From Acanthochromis polyacanthus (Eukaryota > Chordata > Actinopteri > Pomacentridae), in the NCBI RefSeq assembly GCF_021347895.1, contig NC_067136.1, positions 2,563,970 to 2,627,969 of the forward strand: 64,000 nt of DNA. The letters are read 5' to 3'. Below, in pieces: positions 1-10,279 of this stretch (its first letter is position 1; each line of letters begins with the position of its first letter). The notes beneath the pieces are model-generated. The model saw only the letters and a list, made by a program, of their open reading frames with translations, was not told the DNA's origin and searched no databases. Position numbers and translations under genes: made by a program.

Positions 1-1180
1 CATAATTCTCCTGGGGGACTTCAATACTCACATGGGCAATGGTGGGGGAATCTGGAGGGATGTGGTTGGGAGGAATGACATGCCTTCACTCATCCCAAGT
101 TGTGTTTTGTTATTGGCCTGCTGTGCTCGTCATGGATTGGCCATAACAAACATCATGTTCCAGCATTAGGTGACTCATAAGTGCACTCGGTACCAGAGCA
201 CCATGGGTCAAAGATCAAAGACGTAGGGTTTTCAGGCTTGGTTGTCTTGGGGGTCTCCTGAAGCAGTTGACAGGTAACAGTTCACTAAAAGGGCTGCAGC
301 TGTGGCAGTTGCAGAAGTTAAAACTTGGGTGTGGGATGAGTTCAGAGAGGTTAAGGAGAAGGACTTTCTGTTTGACAAGGATCATGGAAGTTCTGGCAAC
401 CCATTCAATGCCTCAAGTAGGGGAGGCAGGGCTTGACCGAGGATGTGTACAGTCTTGGGGGAGAACTGCTAACCCAGACTGGGGACATTGTCAGGTGGTT
501 GAAAGAGCACTTTGAGGAATTCCTCAACCCAGTAAACACATCCACTGCTGAGGAAACACAGCCTGAAGACCCTGGGAAATCGTTGGCCATATTTGTGTTT
601 GAGGTTGCTGAGGTGGTGAAGAAACTGCTCGGTGGGAAAGCACCAGTTGTGGACAGGATCTGCCTCGAGATGCTGAAGGCTCTGGACATTGTTGGACTGT
701 CTTGTCTGACATGTCTCTTCAGTATCAGCAATGTGAATTCCATCTTGGTTGTGGAACGGTGGATCAGCTGTTTACCATTGCACAGCTGCTGAGGGGGATC
801 ATGGGGGATCAGCCAGTCCACGTGTGTTTTGTGGATTTGGAAAAGGCCACAACTGTTTCCCCTGAGGAGCTCTGTGTAGTGGACTGTGGGACCAAGAGGT
901 ACTATGTACATTTCTGGTGAGTTTTGGAATCCACCAGGCTGCCTTTTATGTCTGATCCAGTTTGTGATGTTCCTGAATGGGACATTGAGAGGTTGCCAGG
1001 CTGAGGAGGGTGTCTGGTTTTAGGACCTCAGGATCACCATCTCTGTTTTTTGCAGACTGCTCCCTCAGGGTTGGGGGGAGTTGCTTCTGAAAGCGATGGA
1101 GTTTGAGTATCTCGGGATCTTCTTCACAAGTGATGGGAAAATGGAGCAGAGCATGGACAGGTTTCCTGGTACTGGAGCAT

Positions 1181-1181
<1 letters not shown>
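1..1181 (+). mobile_element. Non-LTR retrotransposon relic, endonuclease-to-RT part
   Basis: The first bases read in frame as LLGDFNTHMGNGGG followed by WRDVVGRND, a typical apurinic-type endonuclease segment of fish LINEs. Reading continues only in pieces through many stops and frame changes to about 1180, where a (GATA)n tract begins. The same element resumes near 2461, so this is the upstream half of one old copy split by a second LINE inserted on the opposite strand. No open frame survives. The clade is not assigned. Confidence 0.75.
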
Positions 1182-1220
<39 letters not shown>

Positions 1221-2460
1221 CTTTATTAATCTCCAAAGAGAAATTCACAGTTCCAGCTGCATGAAAGGTAAATAACATGAGAGCATGCGAGTTACATATG
1301 ACTATAATAAGAATATAAACATCTGGCAGTTCAACAGTGCAGTAGTGCAAAATGGCAGTGTGTTACAGTCTGCAGCAGTCTGTTTTTCCCACTTTAGTCC
1401 AGCAAGTAGATGTGTGTGTGTGTGTGTGGTAGAGTGCGTGTGTGCGCGTGGTGTTAGTGTATAGTGAGTCCGGAGTTTTTGTTGTTTTATTTTGTCCATT
1501 TTATCGCCCTCCCCAGCTGGTGTTGAAGAGCCGGATGGTGTGGGGGAGGAACGATCTCTTCAGTCTGTCCGTGGAACAGGACAATGACAGCAGTCTGTCA
1601 CTAAAGCTGCTCCTCTGTCTGGAGATGCCGCTGTGCAGAGGATGACTTGGATTGTCTATGATGGACTGGAGCCTGTTCAATGTCCGTCGCTCTGCCACTG
1701 ATGTTAGACTGTCCAGCTCTGTGCCAACAACAGAGCCAGCCTTCCTCACCAGTTTTTCCAGGCGTGCAGCATCCTTTTTCAAGCTGCTTCCCCAGCACAC
1801 TACTGCGTACATGAGGGCACTCGCTACTACAGACTGATAAAAGATCTGTAGCAGCTTCTTGCAGATATTGAAGGACGACAGCCTTCTGAGGAAATACATG
1901 CGGCTCTGTCCCTTTCTACACAGAGCATCAGTGTTGGCAGTCTAGTCCAGTTTGTCATCCAGCGGCACTCCCAGGTATTTGTAGGTGTGGACCACTTCCA
2001 CGCAGTCCCCTTTGATCATGACCGGTTCTGGATGTGGCCTTGGTCTCCTAAAGTCCACCACCATCTCCCTGGTCTTTGTGGTGTTGAGTAGCAGGTGGTT
2101 GGAGTCACACCATTTGACGAAGTCCTGGATCAGTTTCCTGTACTCATCCTCTTGTCCACTCCTGATACACCCTACAATGGCTGTGTCATATGCGAACTTC
2201 TGCACATGGCAGAGCTCCATGTTGGACTGAATGTCGGACGTGTACAAGGTGAACAGGACCGGAGAGAGTACAGTTGCCTGCGATGCTCCTGTGCTGCTGG
2301 CTACAGTGTCGGACCTGCTGTCCCCCAGCCTCACGTACTGAGGTCTGTTGGTCAGGTAGTCAGTAATCCACGCCACCAGGTGTGTTTCCACTGCCATCTC
2401 TGTCAGTTTGTCCCTGAGGAGCAGTGGCTGGATTGTATTAAAGGCACTGGAGAAAGGTAA
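1182..2460 (-). mobile_element. LINE (L2/jockey-like) 3' fragment with (TATC)n tail
   Basis: On the minus strand, 2460-1942 encodes a reverse transcriptase stretch: FSSAFNTIQPLLL (palm motif A region), SPVLFTLYTSD, then FAYDTAIVG where an active RT has FADD, then NTTKT and YLGVPLDDKLD. After a stop, 1899-1501 gives the conserved C-terminal part (FLRRLSSFNICKK, FYQSVVASALMYAVVCWG, LVRKAGSVVG). The 3' end reads GAATTTCTCTTTGGAG..TTAATAAAG and runs into a (TATC)n tail at 1182-1220, typical of fish L2-like 3' ends. The copy is 5'-truncated at motif A and dead (catalytic Asp replaced by Tyr, stops). Confidence 0.85.
1409..1440. repeat. (TG)n microsatellite
   Basis: A short run of TG dinucleotides lies inside the 3' UTR part of the minus-strand LINE fragment. 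Confidence 0.8.
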
Positions 2461-2905
2461 AGAGGGAGCGGAGCCAGTAAGCAAAGCTCCTAATTTGCCG
2501 GTACATCTATGTTCAAACCCTCACCTATGGTCATGACCTCTGGGTAGAGAATGAATGAACAAGATTGTGGGTTGGAGCGGCAGAAATGAATTTCCTCCAT
2601 GGAGTGGATGTGCCAGCCTTGAAGGCAGGGTGTGGAGTTCAGATCAGAGTCACTACTAGATCACATTAAAAAGAGCCACATGAGGTGGATCGGACATGTC
2701 ATTTGGATGCCAACTGAGACACTTCCTTTGGAGGTTTTCTAATCACATCTGTCCAGGAGGAGACCATGGGGCAGACCCAGAACCTGCTGGAGGGATTATA
2801 TATATCTCCTCTGGGCTGGGAACACCTCGGAATCCACCAGGAAGAACTAAAAAGCGTTTTAAGGAGGATGCACGTCTTTTCATCACACTGTAACATCCCG
2901 ACCAA
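2461..2905 (+). mobile_element. Continuation of the interrupted + strand LINE, C-terminal part
   Basis: The sequence matches the well-known C-terminal end of a fish LINE: a stretch equivalent to VKREL..KAKLLIYRSIYVPTLTYGHDLWV, then HMRWIGHVI, then a region corresponding to RPRGRPRTCWRDYISPLGWEHLGIHQEEL at about 2755-2850. It continues the relic that stops at 1181, and the reading frame is broken. The pair of pieces brackets the minus-strand LINE insertion. Confidence 0.75.
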
Positions 2906-3374
2906 GAACCCCAAACACTTTTATCTGCACACATTTATTCCACTGCCCCGCAGTTGTCCAGAGTAGAGCCAGACGGAAAGATAACTAAGAAAGCCTGTTG
3001 TTTCTCCTGAAGCCAAATATATTGTATTTCATCATATCCTGGAAAAGAGATTAAAAATGAAAGTGTTAATGGGTTTCAATGGGGACATTTATATCTTGAA
3101 GGTGCTGAGTGTAACTTCTTGCACAAACAGTGTATAATTGATGTATTTAGAGGGTTGAGGAGAAATTTTTAAAATGACCTCCAGTATACACACACATTAC
3201 CAAATGTTATGCTCAATGCATTAACCTAGCCAAAATGATCTAAAACACAAAAAATGTCCTCATGAGCGCATGACGGTAAAGGAAACCTAATTATGTCAAT
3301 CTCTCTCATTTCCTTTACCCGTTGTTAAAAATCTCTTCTCGTTTTTCTTCCTTCTAACTTCTTTTTCATTTCAG
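2906..3374 (+). other. Intron end upstream of receptor 1
   Basis: No gene is seen. The last 150 bases resemble the corresponding stretch before receptors 2 and 3 (a shared CCTAATTATGTC-like word followed by a pyrimidine tract). They end in TTTCATTTCAG at 3374, a good splice acceptor. The first exon of this gene is not in the window or was destroyed by the LINE insertions. Confidence 0.6.
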
Positions 3375-3392
3375 ACCAATTTTGCAGCAGAA

Positions 3393-4262
3393 ATGTCAGT
3401 GAACTCCTCATCAAGCTCCATCGATGGTCTGCCTTTCCAATGCAATTTCACAGGAGTTAGTGTGTACATGTACGATACCATTGCTGCACTGAGAGTCCTC
3501 CTCCTCCTCCCTCTCTCCACCTTAGTCCTCTACCTGGGTCATCAAAGATGGCGGCAGCAGCGTTCCTCTAAAGCAGCAGCTCACTCTGATGTCTTCACCT
3601 ACCATGTGGCTGCCATGGAGATGGTCGGATTCTTGGGGATTTTCTGTTACTTTAGTTGTACATACACTGATAACCTTGTAATGCTACTGGTAGCCACATA
3701 TGCTTATGTTTTCCCATTGTATGGAGAGATATTTTTTCATGTCTTGACCTGTGTGGAGCGCTACCTCGCTGTTGTTCATCCCATCACCTACATGGGGCTG
3801 AAAAACGCTCGTGGGGTCAGAATCAGAAACATCTGTATTGGGTGTGTTTGGTTGCTGAGTTTTGGGATAAATTTTGCAGCTGTAAACTTGCTTCACTACA
3901 CCTTCATCCTATTGCTCTGTATTGATGTTTTCTTCATAATAGTCATATCTTTCTGCACCCTGTCAGTTCTCTGTGTTCTGATCCGTCCAGGTCCAGGGGA
4001 AGGAGGCAGGGAAAAGGAACGGGTTGACCAAACAAAGCAGAAAGCTTTCTACACCATCTCAGCTATATCAGTCACAGTTTGGTTTTGGTTTGTCACATTC
4101 ATTGCTTGCACTGCTGTGGGAATGTCACCTCATCTGAGTGAATTTGTTCGCTGTGCAGCTTCGCTAAGTGTCTACTGGTTTAACCTGCCCAGCAGTTTGG
4201 TGTCTCCTCTGTTGTATCTGCACAGAGCAGGAAAACTATCATTTTGCCAAAGAAACAATTAG
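3393..4262 (+). CDS. Receptor 1: divergent class A-like GPCR, subfamily A
   Basis: A 289-residue seven-helix protein, expected at the plasma membrane; ligand unknown. The N-terminus has N-glycosylation sites NSS (4) and NFT (18) and Cys17. Helices lie at about 28-49, 66-88, 97-121, 147-166, 170-197, 219-243 and 253-277. ERY is at 122-124 (the DRY position), followed by LAVVHPITY. Glu76 sits where most class A receptors have Asp2.50, and SPLLY at 271-275 replaces NPxxY. ICL3 is a charged RPGPGEGG..EKERVDQTKQ loop. Cys254 opens TM7, while no Cys is present at 3.25 or in the very short ECL2. The start is the first ATG after the acceptor at 3373-3374 and aligns with all paralogues. Unlike most subfamily-A paralogues it has no upstream ATG just before the start. 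Likely functional. Confidence 0.9.
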   Translation: MSVNSSSSSIDGLPFQCNFTGVSVYMYDTIAALRVLLLLPLSTLVLYLGHQRWRQQRSSKAAAHSDVFTYHVAAMEMVGFLGIFCYFSCTYTDNLVMLLVATYAYVFPLYGEIFFHVLTCVERYLAVVHPITYMGLKNARGVRIRNICIGCVWLLSFGINFAAVNLLHYTFILLLCIDVFFIIVISFCTLSVLCVLIRPGPGEGGREKERVDQTKQKAFYTISAISVTVWFWFVTFIACTAVGMSPHLSEFVRCAASLSVYWFNLPSSLVSPLLYLHRAGKLSFCQRNN

Positions 4263-4492
4263 TGAAAGCAGAAATTGGATATGAGTAAATGAGACCTACT
4301 TCAGTTTAAATGACTGACTAAAAGAAGACACTCTGTTCTCAAGAAGATGCTAGGTTGCTGCTTCGTGGCAACAAAGATGTTGCTGTGATGTTATTCTTTG
4401 TAGTCAGTTACTGTGGTATTTACTCAACTATTCAGATTGTTGGATTGGTGTTGGAGCTGCTTGAAATGTATCAGTTAATAGATTAGTTGATA

Positions 4493-4498
4493 AATAAA
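4493..4498 (+). terminator. Poly(A) signal AATAAA, receptor 1
   Basis: AATAAA lies about 230 bases after the stop. Receptor 2 has AATAAA at the equivalent place (16682) in homologous 3' sequence (GTTGATAAATAAA against GTTGATGAATAAA), so it is probably the cleavage signal. Confidence 0.6.
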
Positions 4499-5561
4499 TT
4501 CATAACCAACTACTTTAAAAATGGATTATTTGATTCGGGATGCGATCTAGTCTTTGAACACAAGGTCTTTTTGGTTCCTTCTGCAGAAGTGTTTTTTTTT
4601 TTAAATATAAGTTCTGGAGGTTAACAGTAAATGATATTACAAATGCAAATGTTTAGCACAGTCTCACTCCCAACTCTTCACATATTCAGCCAGGATAATT
4701 TGGTTAACATCTGAATGCACTGGAAGCCTATAACATTATGTTTTAACATTTACATCTTATTTTGGTTTTGCTGATGACAAACTCTTGTCTTTGAAAGCTC
4801 AAATCACCAACCTGGCTGTTGAATAGATGTAACTTGCATTGACCATTCTCCAAGGATAACCTTTTTTAAAAAACATACAACTACAGAGAAATGACAATTC
4901 TCAATGCAGACAAACCAACCAGTGTGTAAATCATCAGATACTTAATTGTTAATTTTTAATAAAAAAAAGAAAAAAAGAAAACACACATTTGTGTGTGTTG
5001 GAAATTCAACAACAAATTTCAGATGTGGAAGTGACAGTTTGGTTCTTTTTGCAGAAAATGCTCTTTTGATGAATCACTTTCCATGCTATTCTTGAATGAT
5101 GAGGTGTCAAAGTTTGGTTTTAATGATGAAGGACATAAAACAGTGGCTATCAAACTGCTCTGTACGTCATCTCCACAGTCTACAGTCAGGTCCATTTGAC
5201 TAAGCATCTGCCTTTCTTTACATATTATTTGAATCCTGTCAAGTCTAATTGACTCATGACATGAATCATAGCCATTAGGATGCCAATATGTCAATCCCGC
5301 TCAGTGCTTAGTTAAATAAACACTCTGGTCCTGAACCGCAGTTTGTCACAGAATTGCACTAATCTCAGGACAAAGATTTGCTGTTGGTTCTATTTTGCAA
5401 CATGTTTGGATGAAAAAGTAAAGATTTTTGCTGCATAAAGTCTCCATAGTGGTTAGAAACTGCTGGGGTGAACCTGCCTTCTGTCCACTGTCAGCTGGGA
5501 TAAACTTTAACCACCCTGTGGTCCTCTGAAAGGTGAAGTGTGGGAAGATGATGGATGGATG
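4499..5561. other. Duplicated intergenic block, no gene
   Basis: No coding region is seen. The part at about 5030-5300 is homologous in inverted orientation to about 54080-54330, which lies upstream of the first exon of receptor 8. Here it lies upstream of the first exon of receptor 2. It is therefore a duplicated 5' flank of a receptor unit. A short A-rich tract is at about 4960-4980. Confidence 0.6.
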
Positions 5562-6370
5562 TGTCACGGAAAGAAGAGGCGAACCCAAACAGAGACCACG
5601 CTACCGAGGCAGGAATGGTTTGACAGAGTGTTTTATTGAGGGAGGTGTGGAGTAGTGGAGGGATGGAGAGTCAGGAGAGAGTCCAGGAGGGAGTGGAGAT
5701 GAGGAGTCCAGGGGTGGGGGCCCGGAGCCAGGGATCAGCGGTTGAGGTTGGTCTGGGAAAGAACAGAGTGCGGTGGCCGGGGAGCGAGTGGATGCCTGGC
5801 GGCGGACGCCTGGCGGCGGCAGGAGGACCAATAGCGTGGGTGCCGGAGGTGGGAGGAAGCCAGGCGCAGGTGGTCCGGGAGCGAGGAGGCAGCGGGTGGA
5901 TCCGGAGGCGCAGGAGGGGAGCCTGGGAGGGAATCCAGAGAGTGACACGATGCAGGAGGGGAGCCGAGGAGGGAACCAGAGGTGGGCACGAGGGAGGCAG
6001 GCAGGTTGGCAGACAATCCAGGCAGCTGGGTCACTCTAGGCGAGGGAGAGGAAAAGATACGTTAGAAAATGATCACAGAACTGTCAGTATTAGAAGGCGA
6101 GAGGGAAACTAACTGCTGTAGCAGAGTTTACGATCTGGCGGGTTGTGGGTGCAGGAACCAGTCTTTTATGGCGAGAGTTCTAATCACTAGATGATCCGCA
6201 GCTGCCCGGATTCTGGGGAGAGACGCTAATCAACAAGTGGAGGCAGCCGTGAGGCTGCGCTCCACTTGGTGCAGCAGAGGAGAGAGAGAGAGGGGGGAGG
6301 GAGAGCGAGGAGATGAAAAGGAAAGAGAGAGAGAGAGGGAGAGAGATAGGAAAAGGGGATTTGGATGTCA
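5562..6370 (-). mobile_element. Solo LTR, minus orientation, TSD GGATG
   Basis: The insertion is bounded by TG..CA (TGTCACGG at 5562 and GGATGTCA ending 6370) and flanked by GGATG on both sides (5557-5561 and 6371-6375). On the minus strand there is AATAAAACACTC about 75 bases before the 3' end, as expected of an LTR R region, and a pyrimidine-rich start. No internal retroelement sequence is present, so it is a solo LTR. A sister LTR at 14147-14929 shares the word ACCACGCTACCGAGGCAG. It lies just upstream of the receptor 2 promoter region. The + strand ORFs within it are low-complexity and not credible genes. Confidence 0.8.
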
Positions 6371-6432
6371 GGATGGATACATTTACATGGTTTAGTTTCC
6401 ATTAAGAGAGTCACGCAGAATCATATATTTGC

Positions 6433-6447
6433 TTTGCATCATGCAAA
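6433..6447. promoter_or_regulatory. Palindromic TTTGCATCATGCAAA element, receptor 2 promoter
   Basis: A perfect 15-base palindrome lies 134 bases upstream of the first-exon splice donor. The same palindrome is perfect at 48986-49000 before receptor 7 and degraded before receptors 6 and 8. In receptor 8 the right half reads ATATAAAAAG, so this block may hold the TATA-like core promoter. An octamer-like half (ATGCAAA) is visible. Function is inferred from position and conservation only. Confidence 0.45.
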
Positions 6448-6469
6448 AAGGTCAGACAGTCCTGCTGCT

Positions 6470-6581
6470 GTGACACATGAACATCTTTATCAGAGGCAGA
6501 AGCATCACTGCACATTTGGAGTGAACGGCAGTCAGAGTTTGAGACGAGAGATTAAGGAGAATCAGAAACACTGCAGACAAG
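6470..6581 (+). other. Non-coding first exon of receptor 2 (5' edge approximate)
   Basis: This block is conserved with 39901-40020, 48850-48970 and 53468-53585 (all -): GTCCTGCTGCTGTGACAC, then an AGAAGCATCACTGCACATTTGGAGTG-like stretch, then a segment ending CACTGCAGACAAG before GTTGGTG. The shared donor AAG/GTTGGTG and the position upstream of each subfamily-A coding exon support a 5' UTR exon. The transcription start is not known and is placed by distance from the TATA-like block. The intron to 15527 is about 8.9 kb. Confidence 0.65.
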
Positions 6582-6732
6582 GTTGGTGTTCTTTCTTCAG
6601 TTATTGAGCCACTGTTTGTATTTTTAAATGCACCTTTTCCATGCAAAACTGTGTTCATTTTTATTTAAATCCACTTTTAGATTTCACTGAAAACCGACTT
6701 CAGCTGAATCTTATCATCGTTTCAGACATTGT

Positions 6733-7370
6733 TAATGAATGAATGAATGAATGAATATATTTTATTTAAGTGTCATGCACTCATATAAGTGCCCAGCCCA
6801 TATGGGCTTATATGACACTAGTCATCAAACAGAGAAGACGGCATACAGTTAAATGAATCACTATAAACATCAGATTGTATACATAGTTTTCAGTCTCAAA
6901 GTCCATGCCTTCTCTATATAGCTAGCAATGGAAAATATTTCCTTTTCAAATAACCATTTTAACATTTCTCCCTCGGACATCCAAAACAGATCAGGATTAG
7001 CATTCTGAATTTTTGCAAACAAAACAGTTCACAAATTCATATACAAAGGACAATAAAACATGAAATGAAATTCATCTTCAACCAAAGACATACCACACAC
7101 AATACATCGTCTTTTATCCTCGGGGATCCCTTTGTAACGACCTACCTCAATCTGTAGAGGCAGCACTCCAGCTCTGAGCTGAGCACACAGAGACCTCTGT
7201 CCTCTTTTTAAGTAACAATTTACATAAGGCTCTACAGAAAAACAGTCCTTCAACTGAATGTACGTTCGTAATTTTGATTTACAAAACAAATCGAAGTACC
7301 ACTTTTTTTATAGATCTCAAACAATATCTTGCTCTGGTCTCGTAAGTTATACTGCAAATTATTTTGAAAC
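6733..7370 (-). mobile_element. LINE 3' fragment with (TTCA)n tail
   Basis: The minus ORF at 7289-7029 encodes KLRTY..LKRGQRSLCAQLRAGVLPLQIEVGR and a Cys/His cluster (CIVCG..EDEFHFMFYCPLY), the C-terminal part of a fish non-LTR retrotransposon. On the minus strand the element ends in a (TTCA)n tail at 6737-6756. The receptor 8 intron shows the empty site (around 53300 on -, CAGACGTTGTTAAAATAAAG), which sets the limits to a few bases. Confidence 0.75.
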
Positions 7371-7471
7371 AAGTTACAGTCAGAAGTTTTGTTTTTAACT
7401 CTTCTTACTTCTTTCTCAATCGCAAAAGGTTGACATGTTTATATCCACCCCTGCTGAAAAAACCAGCATGG

Positions 7472-7642
7472 ACCAGCATGCCACGGTGGTCACCAGCATG
7501 AAGACCAACATTTGTTGTGTTTTGAAGCTGGTCACCAGCATGCTATGCTGGTGACCAACATGGCATGCTGGCAAGCTGGTGACCAGCTTCAAAACACAAC
7601 AAATGTTGGTCTTCATGCTGGTGACCACCGTGGCATGCTGGT
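7472..7642. repeat. Perfect 68-bp inverted repeat (hairpin) of ACCAGCAT units
   Basis: Bases 7472-7539 and 7575-7642 are reverse complements over 68 bases, separated by a 35-base spacer that is itself made of ATGCTGG/CCAGCAT words. It sits just inside the left end of the composite element and matches the theme of the right-end arrays at 13800-14146 and 14930-15190. Confidence 0.9.
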
Positions 7643-7699
7643 ATATACCAGCATATCAGCATACAATGCTGGTCTGTAGTGCTGTGTCACCTGTATGAG

Positions 7700-8520
7700 A
7701 TGCTGTTGGCTTATTGCCCACACAGAATAATAGCAAGCTGGTAATGTGGTCCTATCATGGAATACTGATGTCAAGCATTCTATTCTCTGGTCACCAATCT
7801 TTTATGCCGATTAGCAGAACCATACCTGTTGATATTAGTCTCTGTTGGGATGCTGGAATGCTGATTGCGACCAGAAGTTGTAAAAATATCACGTGCTTAA
7901 TGTTTCTTAATGTCAAGTTGCTGTTCAATGAAGACAATTTGAGGTTTCATGACAATGTAGTTTAATAACAATAAGGTAACAAACATTAGGAAATATATTA
8001 CATAATATTATTTAATAAGATGAATGACTAAGATTACAAATAAACACACAATACATCTATGGGCCTAAACAAGGAAAATCCAAAACATGAAAATGCAATA
8101 TACTGTACAACTGGAAATGTTTTGGACTTAGACACTCACCACTTAAGTGGCCTTTTTGTTTTGTCTATTAATGTCCATGATTTTTTCGGAGATGCAACAT
8201 CCAGCCTTTCCCACCCTGGCTTCCAATTCTGCTTGTTCCACATTCTGTTTTTTCAGCCACTCCCTGAAACACACTGAAAAGACATGCACAGATTTGTAAG
8301 TATCACAGTGTATTAGAAAAATACAATCAAGCATCATAACGCCAAAATGTTAGTAATCTAAGTCTCATGCAATTTGTACACAATTGACTGAAACATGCAA
8401 ACCCCCCTAATATTGATCTTTATACATGAGTTATCACACTTCCATTCACTGCAAGGGACAAAAATTTCTTTGTAGTTTGATGTTTCTGTAACACCAGGCC
8501 AAAGGAACTGTTGGCAGTGC
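7700..8520. other. Interior of composite element, no clear gene
   Basis: AT-rich sequence. On the minus strand, about 8290-8190 reads as a hydrophilic stretch (REWLKKQNVEQAELEARVGKAG) preceded by an AG. It could be a further exon of the gene remnant at 9182-9640, but nothing confirms this. Confidence 0.35.
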
Positions 8521-9181
8521 ATACTAAATAACCCTGTTACACTGTAAAATCCAATTAGTTATCATTACTTAAAAAAGCATGCAAACCGGTTGCACTTAAA
8601 AAAAACAAGTAAAGAGAACAAGTTAAATTTAGTTGTACTAACTAGCACTTCCTTTGTAGAGTACACTTACAAATGAGTTTAAGCAACTAAAACAATCAAG
8701 TAGACTGTACTTGATAACTCATTTTAGAACACGCTTGACTTAGTAAAGACTACTCAGAATTACTATTTCAATCTACTAAATAATTGCATGTTAAATTTAC
8801 ACTGTTCAGTTCATTTAACATACTTATCTAAGTTGAACTAACTTAGCATTTCTAAGTTATATATTTACTTAGACAGCAATCTGACTTATTTTCTAAAACC
8901 ATGCAAACTGAACTTCAGCAATTTAAGTGGTTCAAAAATATCCATACAGGAATAAAAACAGGCTCCAATTTCTTAAAATAATCCGAATTACAATTAAACA
9001 TAATAAATCAAGGTAATAACTGCTGAAAGTTCAAATATAAATTGCCTTTTATTTTTCTTCTCTTTATAACACTGTATTTAACACAAAAACCTGAGAGGGT
9101 AATGACTGGCAATCTCACCTGTGTGAATGAATGTACGAACATCTACAGCCTCTAACTTGCTGATGAACCCGTGGGCTGACT

Positions 9182-9640
9182 TTAATACAGTGAACAATAA
9201 GAAACAACTGAATCCACTCGTGCGTTTGCATTGTAACTCAACAAGAGATTTTTAAGACTTTGCAATTTTGGTGGGAGTTTGCTCTCTCCCAGGCCAAGCA
9301 TCACTCTTTGAATGAAGCCCAAAGTGTTTTTCATGGCCTTTGGGTAGTCTAAATGTAAAGCGTATGACAATCCAAACAAAAGGCAAAGTGCCTCAGGCAG
9401 GTTCTGGACATTGTCCATTACAATACCTCCCTCAACAATGATGGCAGTAGATATTGGGTGAAGGTGGAGCTGATTTGGAACGACTTGCTCATCTTCACTG
9501 ACAACAGTCAGCACCCCGACAGATACTTTTGCCCACGTCTCATCAGTGTCACAATCCTGTGATGAAATCAAACAAAACATTCCATCAGCAAAATGTTGTA
9601 AATTGTCAATTAAAAATTGTCCCCATTTCAACTGTCCTGA
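9182..9640 (-). pseudogene. Cargo gene fragment: conserved fish protein C-terminus
   Basis: The minus frame encodes about 150 residues including WAKVSVGVLTV, PNQLHLHPISTAIIVEGG, LPEALCLLFGLSYALHLDYPKAMKNTLGFIQ and PPKLQSLKNLLL. From memory this resembles the C-terminal end of a repetitive family of uncharacterised fish proteins sometimes annotated as SAM-domain-like; no search was run. There is no ATG at the start of the open stretch, so it is probably one terminal exon or a fragment. It lies inside the 7449-15200 insertion, so it is either part of the element's own coding capacity or a captured gene piece. Confidence 0.5.
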
Positions 9641-9659
9641 CGACACTGCCTTCTAGCCT

Positions 9660-10160
9660 TGTGCATTAAAGGAATACTCAGACAATTTGGGAGTTAACCC
9701 TTTCTCTGTCATTTTCATAGAGAGACATGATCAATATCATTTTTGTGTCAATACAACCAGTAGCTGGCTTTAAGCTCTTAACAACATGGCTTCGCTCAGT
9801 GCAAGCAATGGCAGAGAAAAGTCAGTGGCTCGGTAAAAGTGAACAAAATATTCACTGTCATGATTTCTGCTAAGGTAAGTTGTGATGCTAACAGCTGGAA
9901 GCCAACCACTGGACTGTATCAATCTAGAAAACATTTAAGATTTTCACCTCCGCCATGAAGGTTATGTTTTGGGTGGGTTTGTTTGTCTGTTAGAAACATA
10001 ACTCTGTGTGCAGATTTTGATGAGACTTTCAGGAAATGTCAGAAATGGGACAAAGAACAATTGATTAGATTTTGAGGGTGATCCAGATCACTGTCTGGAT
10101 ACAAGAAATATTCTGCGCTCTCTGAGTGCATTTCTAGTTTTTCAGGCATTTCTGCTTTAT
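9660..10160. repeat. Dispersed fish repeat remnants
   Basis: The stretch at about 9945-10135 (CTCCGCCATGAAGGTTATGTTTTG start, then a segment on GACAAAGAACAATTGATTAG and a CTCTCTGAGTGC end) resembles part of 47430-47830 within another insertion. It is therefore a dispersed repeat. No gene is seen. Confidence 0.5.
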
Positions 10161-10164
10161 TTGA

Positions 10165-10250
10165 TAGTGTCTGTGGAATCAGCTCTCTCCATGGGTCAGA
10201 CAGGCAGACACTCTCTCTACATTTAAGTCGAGGCTTAAAACCTTCCTCAG
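10165..10250 (+). mobile_element. LINE C-terminal fragment
   Basis: One frame reads LWNQLSPWVRQADTLSTFKSR followed by LKTFL, the final conserved block of fish LINE reverse transcriptase proteins. It is a short fragment and dead. Confidence 0.6.
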
Positions 10251-10279
10251 GATGGCGAAGCCATTTTTAGCATGTTTAG

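Noticed and set aside
5601..6112. Long + and - ORFs, Pro- and Gly-rich
   Set aside because: Compositional artefact of the GC-rich LTR; different frames give similar low-complexity peptides.
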